NCBI GenBank assembly: GCA_903813345.2
Contig: CAIIXF020000002.1
Span: 11,802,150-11,866,149, forward strand
DNA from: Owenia fusiformis
Lineage: Eukaryota > Annelida > Polychaeta > Sabellida > Oweniidae
Length of the DNA stretch: 64,000 nt
Direction of reading: 5' to 3'
Below, in pieces: positions 27,301-35,815 of the stretch. Within the stretch, counting starts at the first letter, position 1. Each line of letters opens with the position of its first letter. The notes under the pieces are model-generated. The model was given only the letters and a program-made list of their open reading frames with translations, had not been told where the DNA came from and searched no databases. The position numbers and the translations under genes were made by a program.

Positions 27301-29100
27301 AAACGTTTTATTTGAGGCTTTTCGTCGATTTACGTTTTGTTTCGAGGCTATTATGTGTATAAAACGTTTTATTTGAGGCTTTTCGTCGATTTACGTTTTG
27401 TTTCGAGGCTATTATGTGTATAAAACGTTTTATTTGAGGCTTTTCGTCGATTTACGTTTTGTTTCGAGACTATTATGTGTATATTACGTTTTATTTGAGG
27501 CTTTTCGTCGATTTACGTTTTGTTTCGAGACTATTATGTGTATAAAACGTTTTATTTGAGGCTTTTCGTCGATTTACGTTTTGTTTCGAGGCTATTATGT
27601 GTATAAAACGTTTTATTTGAGGCTTTTCGTCGATTTACGTTTTGTTTCGAGACTATTATGTGTATAAAACGTTTTATTTGAGGCTTTTCGTCGATTTACG
27701 TTTTGTTTCGAGGCTATTATGTGTATAAAACGTTTTATTTGAGGCTTTTCGTCGATTTACGTTTTGTTTCGAGGCTATTATGTGTATAAAACGTTTTATT
27801 TGAGGCTTTTCGTCGATTTACGTTTTGTTTCGAGGCTATTATGTGTATAAAACGTTTTATTTGAGGCTTTTCGTCGATTTACGTTTTGTTTCGAGGCTAT
27901 TATGTGTATAAAACGTTTTATTTGAGGCTTTTCGTCGATTTACGTTTTGTTTCGAGACTATTATGTGTATAAAACGTTTTATTTGAGGCTTTTCGTCGAT
28001 TTACGTTTTGTTTCGAGACTATTATGTGTATAAAACGTTTTATTTGAGGCTTTTCGTCGATTTACGTTTTGTTTCGAGGCTATTATGTGTATAAAACGTT
28101 TTATTTGAGGCTTTTCGTCGATTTACGTTTTGTTTCGAGGCTATTATGTGTATAAAACGTTTTATTTGAGGCTTTTCGTCGATTTACGTTTTGTTTCGAG
28201 ACTATTATGTGTATAAAACGTTTTATTTGAGGCTTTTCGTCGATTTACGTTTTGTTTCGAGGCTATTATGTGTATAAAACGTTTTATTTGAGGCTTTTCG
28301 TCGATTTACGTTTTGTTTCGAGACTATTATGTGTATAAAACGTTTTATTTGAGGCTTTTCGTCGATTTACGTTTTGTGTCGAGGCTATTATGTGTATAAA
28401 ACGTTTTATTTGAGGCTTTTCGTCGATTTACGTTTTGTTTCGAGGCTATTATGTGTATAAAACGTTTTATTTGAGGCTTTTCGTCGATTTACGTTTTGTG
28501 TCGAGGCTATTATGTGTATAAAACGTTTTATTTGAGGCTTTTCGTCGATTTACGTTTTGTTTCGAGGCTATTATGTGTATAAAACGTTTTATTTGAGGCT
28601 TTTCGTCGATTTACGTTTTGTTTCGAGGCTATTATGTGTATAAAACGTTTTATTTGAGGCTTTTCGTCGATTTACGTTTTGTTTCGAGACTATTATGTGT
28701 ATAAAACGTTTTATTTGAGGCTTTTCGTCGATTTACGTTTTGTTTCGAGACTATTATGTGTATAAAACGTTTTATTTGAGGCTTTTCGTCGATTTACGTT
28801 TTGTTTCGAGGCTATTATGTGTATAAAACGTTTTATTTGAGGCTTTTCGTCGATTTACGTTTTGTTTCGAGGCTATTATGTGTATAAAACGTTTTATTTG
28901 AGGCTTTTCGTCGATTTACGTTTTGTTTCGAGACTATTATGTGTATAAAACGTTTTATTTGAGGCTTTTACGTTTTGTGTCGAGGCTATTATGTGTATAA
29001 AACGTTTTATTTGAGGCTTTTCGTCGATTTACGTTTTGTTTCGAGGCTATTATGTGTATAAAACGTTTTATTTGAGGCTTTTCGTCGATTTACGTTTTGT
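18360..29100 (+). repeat. Higher-order repeat, about 2,745 bp (45 monomers)
   Basis: Rare variants mark the same monomer in successive copies. The TTAAGTGTAT variant followed by CGTGGATTT occurs at 18,747, 21,491, 24,240 and 26,985 (spacings 2,744, 2,749, 2,745; 45 x 61 = 2,745). The ATGTTTGTAAAACG variant precedes it by about 240 and 360 bp in copies 2 to 4. GTATGAAACG and GTATATTACG-type variants follow it in copies 1, 3 and 4 but not in copy 2, so copy 2 is a mosaic. Copies 3 and 4 are most alike, although markers at 25,691/28,375 and 25,813/28,497 are 2,684 bp apart, meaning one monomer was lost in copy 4. The outer limits are approximate. Confidence 0.85.
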
Positions 29101-30460
29101 GTCGAGGCTATTATGTGTATAAAACGTTTTATTTGAGGCTTTTCGTCGATTTACGTTTTGTTTCGAGGCTATTATGTGTATAAAACGTTTTATTTGAGGC
29201 TTTTCGTCGATTTACGTTTTGTTTCGAGGCTATTATGTGTATAAAACGTTTTATTTGAGGCTTTTCGTCGATTTACGTTTTGTTTCGAGACTATTATGTG
29301 TATAAAACGTTTTATTTGAGGCTTTTCGTCGATTTACGTTTTGTTTCGAGACTATTATGTGTATAAAACGTTTTATTTGAGGCTTTTCGTCGATTTACGT
29401 TTTGTTTCGAGGCTATTATGTGTATAAAACGTTTTATTTGAGGCTTTTCGTCGATTTACGTTTTGTTTCGAGGCTATTATGTGTATAAAACGTTTTATTT
29501 GAGGCTTTTCGTCGATTTACGTTTTGTTTCGAGACTATTATGTGTATAAAACGTTTTATTTGAGGCTTTTCGTCGATTTACGTTTTGTTTCGAGGCTATT
29601 ATGTGTATAAAACGTTTTATTTGAGGCTTTTCGTCGATTTACGTTTTGTTTCGAGGCTATTATGTGTATAAAACGTTTTATTTGAGGCTTTTCGTCGATT
29701 TACGTTTTGTTTCGAGACTATTATGTGTATAAAACGTTTTATTTGAGGCTTTTCGTCGATTTACGTTTTGTTTCGAGGCTATTATGTGTATAAAACGTTT
29801 TATTTGAGGCTTTTCGTCGATTTACGTTTTGTTTCGAGGCTATTATGTGTATAAAACGTTTTATTTGAGGCTTTTCGTCGATTTACGTTTTGTTTCGAGG
29901 CTATTATGTGTATAAAACGTTTTATTTGAGGCTTTTCGTCGATTTACGTTTTGTTTCGAGACTATTATGTGTATAAAACGTTTTATTTGAGGCTTTTCGT
30001 CGATTTACGTTTTGTTTCGAGGCTATTATATGTATAAAACGTTTTATTTGAGGCTTTTCGTCGATTTACGTTTTGTTCCGAGACTATTATGTGTATAAAA
30101 CGTTTTATTTGAGGCTTTTCGTCGATTTACGTTTTGTTTCGAGGCTATTATGTGTATAAAACGTTTTATTTGAGGCTTTTCGTCGATTTACGTTTTGTTT
30201 CGAGGCTATTATGTGTATAAAACGTTTTATTTGAGGCTTTTCGTCGATTTACGTTTTGTTTCGAGACTATTATGTGTATAAAACGTTTTATTTGAGGCTT
30301 TTCGTCGATTTACGTTTTGTTTCGAGACTATTATGTGTATAAAACGTTTTATTTGAGGCTTTTCGTCGATTTACGTTTTGTTTCGAGGCTATTATGTGTA
30401 TAAAACGTTTTATTTGAGGCTTTTCGTCGATTTACGTTTTGTTTCGAGGCTATTATGTGT

Positions 30461-30699
30461 TTTGATTCTAACTTTTTTGACTGACAGAGGACATACTGGG
30501 GTATGATGCAATGATAGCAAAACATGTCCACAAATCTTAGTTTTCTCTGGAAGACACAGATCGTTTGTATTGGAATACGCATGTTATAACAATTAGTTGG
30601 GTTAACCCATAATAATCATTTATTGGCTAATTCAAATCGGATGCGGTAAAAAACCGAACGCCAATTTGCGAACGATCCTGGTATTACGTTCGCCCTTGG
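30461..30699. other. Satellite-flanking unique sequence
   Basis: Sequence changes from satellite to unrelated DNA within one monomer at 30,460. I see no gene, repeat copy or element terminus in this stretch. Confidence 0.6.
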
Positions 30700-30972
30700 T
30701 CTAAGCTACATTTTGACACTAAACTCAATAGGGGCCAAACTTCTACTTTTTGAAATAATTGGTCAATTTTGACACTAGTGTTCCCCCTCACTGCCGACAG
30801 AAATTCACAAAAATGAAGGCAAAATTAATACGCCACTTGACTCGAATTTTCCTTCAGATAACCCAAATAAACGCATTTTTCAAAGAAATTGCATGTTGTC
30901 ATTGCAAAAAATGACAACTGTACTTACTGCTTACTGACTCGTCATGATCACAATCAAGGTGTCACTCCAGTA
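30700..30972 (+). repeat. Interspersed repeat, copy 1 of a direct pair
   Basis: This stretch, from GTCTAAGCTACAT through the GACAACTGT and CATGATCACAAT strings, is repeated with scattered substitutions and small indels at 31,571-31,856 in the same orientation. It has open frames in neither copy that look coding. The family is unrecognised. Confidence 0.85.
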
Positions 30973-31570
30973 AATCATTGAAAAATATTGAAAAAAATCA
31001 CAAAATTCAAGTTCTAGGGTACATATCGCCATTTTCGAACGAACTAGCCCATACCATGAATATATTCCCCTATACATAACCTTCATCTTGATACTATATT
31101 TAACATAGGGTTTGCGTCTAGATTTTTATATATCACTACGCCAATATAGGGACTCATTTTCAGGTAAAATCCCCGCTTCACCGATGAAAATTAACGAATA
31201 AAGTAGTTCCAGTTTACGGGAGTTTATTCTTGCCATTTTTTTCTTAAAATGGCACATTTAGAAAGTACTTGGCCTCAGCTTTACATACATACCTCAAATG
31301 GCCACATTGCATACACTTAAACCTACTATACACACCATTGAAGTTGGCATGGCTTCGTTTTTAAAGTATTAAAAAACACTGTCCTACCCGGAAGTGCTAT
31401 TTACCGGAGTGACACCTTAGGGCAGTTTGGCCTATAGGAAGAGTTGCCTATGGCAAAACTGCCCTAATTCACGTCACCATACTTGTCAATGGGCAAAAGG
31501 GCAAACGCCTGACTTTTTATCATGAGTTATGGATTTATATGGCCTCACCGGCCTATCTGAGTTTCTAAAG
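30973..31570. other. Spacer between the direct-repeat pair
   Basis: AT-rich non-coding DNA. A short segment at 31,391-31,450 (GGAAGTGC ... TTAGGGCAGTTTGGCCTATA) is echoed at 31,893-31,930 just after the second repeat copy, so the duplicated block may have been longer. Nothing else is recognised. Confidence 0.5.
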
Positions 31571-31856
31571 CTATGTCTAAGCTACATCTTGACACTAAAC
31601 TCAATAGGGGCCAAACATCTACTTTTTGAAATAATTGCCAGTGGTCAATTGTGACACTACCCCCTCTCTCTTCCGACACAAATTGAAATTCACAAAAATG
31701 AAGGCAAAATTAATACGCCACTTGACTCGAAATTTTCCTTCAGATAACCCAAATAAACGCATTTTCAGAAGAAATTGCATGTTGTCATTGCAAAAAGATG
31801 ACAACTGTGCCTACATACTAGCTTACTGACTCGGCATGATCACAATTGTGTTGGGA
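31571..31856 (+). repeat. Interspersed repeat, copy 2 of a direct pair
   Basis: Second copy of the repeat at 30,700-30,972. Differences include an added CAGTG segment near 31,638 and an extra TACTAG-containing segment near 31,818. Overlapping 61- to 64-residue open frames on both strands here reflect repeat sequence, not genes. Confidence 0.85.
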
Positions 31857-31929
31857 CTACATTTATTTTTGAATACTACTTTTTTCTATTCAGCGGAAGT
31901 GACGTATTAGGGCATTTTGGCCTATAGGG

Positions 31930-32155
31930 CCTCTCATTAATTACACTGAACGAAATGTTCTAAAAATTGCCAAAAGTAGGGCTCATTGTAACAGCTCCCA
32001 CTCCGTCAATATTTTATCAATTTCTGTTTTATTTACATCGAATGAAAGATGAGTATTTACTCAAAATGTTAAAGTAGAGATCAATATGATATATACACAA
32101 CAACGTGTGCTTTGAAATGGAGGGAAATCACTTTATAGTTATATACAACCTTAAG
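31930..32155 (+). repeat. Interspersed repeat related to 56,885-57,130
   Basis: Shared strings in the same order at both places include AAAAGTAGGG, CATTGTAACAGCTCCCA, CACTCCGTCAATATTTTAT, TGAATGAAAGATGA (here CGAATGAAAGATGA) and TACATACAACCTT-like ends. The copies are well diverged, suggesting an old family of unknown class. Confidence 0.75.
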
Positions 32156-32166
32156 TTGACCTACAT

Positions 32167-32198
32167 CATGGGCTCTATCAGTGGTGGTAGAGCCCATG
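32167..32198. other. Perfect 11-bp stem hairpin
   Basis: CATGGGCTCTA, a 10-base loop, then TAGAGCCCATG. It sits at the upstream edge of the reverse-transcriptase remnant. No function is assigned. Confidence 0.6.
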
Positions 32199-32520
32199 CC
32201 TACATATAACTCTGAGGTGACTGGTTATAAATATCTTGGTTATATGTTTCATAAAAACCTAAGAGACTCACATACAATGTTAATAATTTTGTGGAGGAAA
32301 AGGCACGTATAATTATACCTCAGCAACCCTTAGAAAACATTGCAATATCAATCGAATTGAAATTGGAAACACTATATACAAGTCAATGCTCCAGCGATAC
32401 TTTATAGCTGCTCGAAATGGTCTACCTTAACGAAAGAATCAAATAAAACCCTTAACTATCCAATATAAAGCAGCTCAAGCAGTACTTCAATTAAAATGCA
32501 AACCTGCCCACTCTCTGCCT
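32195..32520 (+). pseudogene. LINE reverse-transcriptase C-terminal remnant
   Basis: In one frame from about 32,199 the translation reads TYNSEVTGYKYLGYMF, matching the YKYLG motif near the end of the reverse-transcriptase domain of non-LTR retrotransposons. After a frame change near 32,280, segments such as VEEKARIII and IAISIELKLETLY resemble the helical thumb region that follows (EKAR, then I.IELKL.LY). The downstream frame continues with KAAQAVLQLKCKPAHSLP. At least two frameshifts and several stops make it dead, and it lacks the catalytic upstream part. The identification rests on motif recall, not on a database search. Confidence 0.5.
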
Positions 32521-32687
32521 TGATTGGAGATCTTGGTTTGAGCCCTATACATGTACGTGGGATTTATGAAAAACGCTTTATTGATTATTTCATGTTTCCA
32601 TGTTTCTAAAGTACAAAGCCTGTAAGACTTCCCTCTCTTACACAAAATATTTTGCTGGGTTTGTAGAAGAAACCGGGTACCGAGTAC

Positions 32688-32905
32688 CGGTGTAGAAGTA
32701 ATGTAGGTCCCCCCCCCAAAAAAAATAATGTCCCCCGGACCATTTTCACGAAGGGATTTTGGTCCCTGGACCATTTACCCTAGGAAAATTGGCCCGCCGG
32801 TGTAGAAGTAATGTAGGTCCCCCCAAAATAATGTCCCCCGGACCATTTTCACTAAGGGATATTGGTCCCTGGACCATTTACCCTAGGAAAATTGGCCCGC
32901 CGGAC
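32688..32905 (+). repeat. Two-copy 110-bp tandem repeat with GGTCC/CCTAGG motifs
   Basis: TGTAGAAGTAATGTAGGTCC recurs at 32,691 and 32,801. Each unit is rich in GGACC/GGTCC and CCTAGG, and carries ATGTCCCCCGGACCATTTTC and a following TTGGTCCCTGGACCATTTAC stretch. The first copy has a C9 run followed by a longer A run. The tail to 32,990 (GGACATCTAACACCTAGGAA and onward) is repeated at 35,511-35,625. Confidence 0.85.
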
Positions 32906-33000
32906 ATCTAACACCTAGGAAATATTGTCCTATAGCTAGGGTGAATGGTCCAGATGGGACCATTTTTACTAGGAGAAATGGTCTCCCAAATGTGTATCAA
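32906..33000 (+). repeat. Interspersed repeat tail, copy of 35,511-35,625
   Basis: Shared order at both sites: CCGGACA/CCTAACAC, TAGGAAAT, TTGTCCTATAGCTAGGGTG, AATGGTCCAGATGGGACC, ATGGTCTCCCAAATG, then TCAATAATTATAATCAACAG. The short inner palindrome GGTCCAGATGGGACC is retained in both. Confidence 0.8.
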
Positions 33001-33040
33001 TAATTATAATCAACAGATAGATAAGGGTTATGTACTGGGA

Positions 33041-33142
33041 GGTTTTGGATATGGGGTTTATCCAGAGGGAGATATGCATATCTACCTGAGGGACCGAAGG
33101 TAGATGTGCATATCTCACGAGGGATGAACCCAATATCCAAAC
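33041..33142. repeat. Fold-back palindrome, about 45-bp arms
   Basis: The left arm (from GGTTTTGGATATGGGG, through AGATATGCATATCTACCT) pairs with the right arm (AGGTAGATGTGCATATCTC through CCAATATCCAAACC) around the centre GAGGGACCGA. There are a few mismatches and a short indel. It would extrude as a cruciform or form a stem-loop RNA if transcribed. Confidence 0.8.
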
Positions 33143-33157
33143 CGACCGTACATAACT

Positions 33158-33425
33158 GCTTTATCCTATACCAAGTAGAGTTTTCAGGGGCATATGGCCA
33201 TTTCAATAGTACAAGGTGTAAAAATAAATAAACATTCATATGCAAAGTCATTTTATTGTATTACCGGAAGCGGGAAGATATCCACCGAAGCGGGAAGATA
33301 TGCAACGAAGCGGGAGATATGGCGGGAGATATGGAGGTTCTGGATATGGAAACCTCAAAATCAGGATACGGGATATATCTTACCAACTTATCTCCCTAAA
33401 ACTCTACTTGGCATAGGATAAAGTA
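33158..33425. repeat. Inverted-repeat element, about 267 bp
   Basis: The termini CTTTATCCTATACCAAGTAG (from about 33,160) and its near-complement CTACTTGGCATAGGATAAAG (to about 33,422) are inverted; the inner TTTT/AAAA continues the pairing. Inside is a short direct-repeat cluster of GAAGCGGGAAGATAT-type units (33,266-33,335). It is MITE-like, adjacent to the preceding fold-back, and the two may be parts of one structure. Confidence 0.7.
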
Positions 33426-33982
33426 GAATATGTTAGTCATAATAAGATTTTACATAAACAACACTATAAAAACAATCGATTTAAGGCAAAATGTCTTTAT
33501 TTAGTAATTACAAATTATCTTAGGACATTACTTGCTTTTTTAAAGCACATAATATACACAATAGATCGCAATAGATCGAATCAAATAATGTTTAGTTCAT
33601 ATCCATAAATTATATTTAACAATACATTTACGTCACGTTATATTTCAGTCGCATTATCTCTATTTCATTTACACGTCCAGCAATAAATACTCTTAATATT
33701 CCTAGTAGCAGTAGTATCAGTACGTACTGCTACTCACAGTGCTAGATTTGAAAACTTTTAAACTTTTTCCATTCACTGTCTGTTTTAAGAGTTTGCCAGT
33801 CTTGTTTCTCAGTCGATAACCACCTACGTACGACTTCATAAGGGCCAATCAAAGGGATTTCGTTTTTGCCCCCCTTGCCGTCGTCCCTGCGCAAATTTTT
33901 CTTCAATACCATAGTCATGCCTAACCATCGACAACGTACAGTGACAAAATATATCGTCGTACACTGTAAATGTACGGTGTCA
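33421..33982 (-). pseudogene. Integrase C-terminal remnant, copy 1 (frameshifted)
   Basis: Minus strand. The block duplicates 35,631-35,815 plus 36,436-36,817. Reading from the ATG near 33,925, translation gives MTMVLKKNLRRDDGKGGK and then EIPLIGPYEVV, the R.D..GGK....W.GPY pattern of the C-terminal domain in retrotransposon-type integrases (Ty3/gypsy, Ginger or KRBA2-like). A 13-base loss relative to copy 2 just after EVV shifts the frame and the reading ends at a stop near 33,747. Upstream, in the direction of the missing catalytic core, only unrelated DNA follows. Confidence 0.6.
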
Positions 33983-35095
33983 CCTATTCTAACTGATGTG
34001 AAGCAAAAACGATGATGTGGGTGTGGTGTGGGTTTTAAAAATTGAGGAATCTGAGGAATCCTTAGGGGATTTTATGTTTAATTTCGTGTGTATTCGATTT
34101 TGCAGACATTTACCTTTCTAATTCCGTGAAAAGATTTTCGGGCAGCGCTCGAGTTTTTTCGTTGTTAATCTCACATTTCCTTTGGTCATTTTTTACCCTG
34201 TCGCCTAAGAGTGTTGATTATTTTTATGAGAATATGTTTCCCGACGTTACAAAATTAAGGTCGGTTGAAGATTTAATAAATATTCACGTTTTTGCTCAAA
34301 TAATAAAAATAAAAAAATCATAAGTGTACGATGTCATCTCGATGTACGTTGTCCCATTGAACTTACATATCTGAGTTCACAGTTAACTCTAATGTAGACA
34401 ACGTATTTTGCAAAACACTATTAAGGGGCAGGGGGATCAGATTCATTTTAAACTGAAACGGAACAATCCAGTATTACTAATTCAACTTGATTGAACATAT
34501 TGAACCTCTGCACTTTCCAGATATAGCATAAACGGGATTTCTAAAGTCATCTTCGATTAGATAGTATATGTCTCTCCATGAACTCCTTAAGATTATTAAA
34601 ATTCATAAAAGTGCAACATAACGTAACGTACCGACGCCGAATGGTCAAAGAGGTTGGAAGATAACTACCCCCGGGGAAATATTAATCCCCCATATCAACA
34701 CTTTCATGTAATAAAATAGCATTCAACAAGAGGTAAAAATCACTTTTACCTGTTTATCTGTACCAGGGATACATGAACATGTTCGTTGAACATCACTTGT
34801 TACTCAAAAACCCTTAATGCGTTTTGAAATTAAATCATTGCATTGTTTACATTTCAATTACAGGGATAACGTACATTGGAAATGACAACGTACATTTTTG
34901 ATTTTTAAAATTATACCAAGTACATGAATATTAATTAAAAACCTTCAACCGTTACCTCGAAATGTCCAATGTGCGTTCACCTTAAGCATAGCAAAGGGTC
35001 CAGCTCTGCATGATTCGAAACATTAGATAAGATTGATTATAAAAAATAACGTCTCCCTTATATACCTGTATACACAAGAACAAAAAGATACACAA
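33983..35095. other. No gene seen; scattered TGTACGTT-like motifs
   Basis: AT-rich DNA without credible coding signal; a 65-residue open frame at 34,126-34,323 has no recognisable features. Noteworthy are several copies of a motif also concentrated at 49.4-52.3 kb: GATGTACGTTGTCC near 34,340, AACATAACGTAACGTACC near 34,615, ATAACGTACATTGG near 34,865 and CAACGTACATT near 34,885. No element ends were identified. Confidence 0.5.
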
Positions 35096-35104
35096 GGCGC
35101 TTTG

Positions 35105-35195
35105 ATGGGGATTCGAACCTAGAATAATGGGAAATAATATCTAACAAATAATTATATACAGTACTCACCAGCGCCTCTATCCATTCAGCCACAGC
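35105..35195 (-). repeat. tRNA-derived SINE-like head (A and B boxes)
   Basis: Minus strand. An A-box-like TGGCTGAATGG (35,181-35,191, followed by ATAGAGGCGCTGG) and a perfect B box GGTTCGAATCC (35,109-35,119) lie about 60 bp apart, as in an RNA polymerase III internal promoter. The flanking bases do not form a tRNA acceptor stem and the T stem is weak. This is better read as a tRNA-derived SINE or tRNA pseudogene than as a working tRNA. Confidence 0.5.
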
Positions 35196-35395
35196 AGTTG
35201 GGATGCAGAAAATCGATTTTGATTATTGTTATATATTATAATGTATATACTATATAGTTTTATAATGTAGAGGACAATTAACCCTGCTTCTGATGTGACA
35301 GAAATGGTTGTCCCCTCAGTGTGAATTGTCCTAGGGACACTATATATAACATAGGACAATGAATACTAGGGATAAAGGTCCTAGTACTGCATTTC

Positions 35396-35501
35396 AATAA
35401 TGGTCCCCCTTGGACCTAAATCCCTAGGAACCCCGGTCCTACGGACCGGGGTTCCTAGGGATATAGGTCCGGGGGATATTCATTCCTAGGGGACCATTAT
35501 T
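35396..35501. repeat. Near-perfect palindrome, 28-bp inner arms, 3-base loop
   Basis: Inner arms 35,412-35,439 and 35,443-35,470 pair with a single mismatch around TAC. An outer pair, AATAATGGTCCCC (35,396-35,408) and GGGGACCATTATT (35,489-35,501), is perfect. The motif set GGTCC, CCTAGG and GGACC is the same as in the tandem repeat at 32,688. This is the strongest short palindrome I found outside the satellite. Confidence 0.9.
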
Positions 35502-35510
35502 TCTGTTACA

Positions 35511-35625
35511 CCGGACACCTAACACATAGGAAATGTTGTCCTATAGCTAGGGTGAATGGTCCAGATGGGACCATTTTTACTTGGAAAATGGTCTCCCAAA
35601 TGAGTATCAATAATTATAATCAACA
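35511..35625 (+). repeat. Interspersed repeat tail, copy of 32,890-33,005
   Basis: See the 32,906 entry for the shared strings. Directly downstream begins the duplicated integrase-remnant block, whereas at the first site an extra 420 bp of fold-back sequence (33,005-33,425) lies between the two. One arrangement therefore derives from the other by gain or loss of the fold-back segment. Confidence 0.8.
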
Positions 35626-35815
35626 GATAGAGTAGAATAATGTTAGTCATAATAAGATTTGCATAAACAACTATAAAAACAATCGATTTAAGGAAGAATA
35701 TCTTTATTAATTACAAATTATCTTAGGACATTACTAGCATTTTAAGCACATAATATACACAAAAGATCGCAATCGATCGAAGTCAAATAATTTTTAGTTC
35801 ATATCCATAAATTAT

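Larger units (their letters stand above)
1..30460 (+). repeat. 61-bp satellite array, about 500 monomers
   Basis: Head-to-tail copies of one AT-rich monomer (about one third G+C) with a strict 61-bp period, for example starts at 1, 62 and 123. Read from the ATTTGAGG start, the unit runs ATTTGAGGCTTTTCGTCGAT, then TTACGTTTTGTTTCGAGGCT, then ATTATGTGTATAAAACGTTT plus T. Three common variants differ at one spot: GAGGCT, GAGACT (both 61 bp) and GAGGACT (62 bp). Each unit holds five CpG sites, a perfect 14-bp palindrome ATAAAACGTTTTAT and a TATAAAA string. The array is open at the left window edge and stops abruptly within a monomer at 30,460. Because 61 is not a multiple of three, open frames in it arise only where indels happen to join frames; I see no coding role. 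Centromeric or other heterochromatic satellite is the natural reading, but location on the chromosome is inference. Confidence 0.98.

Noticed and set aside
1-30460. Possible CRISPR array
   Set aside because: The whole 61-bp unit is conserved with no variable spacers, and the context is eukaryotic.
35105-35195. Functional tRNA gene
   Set aside because: A and B boxes are good, but the acceptor stem does not pair and the T stem has mismatches, so it is listed as a SINE-like repeat.
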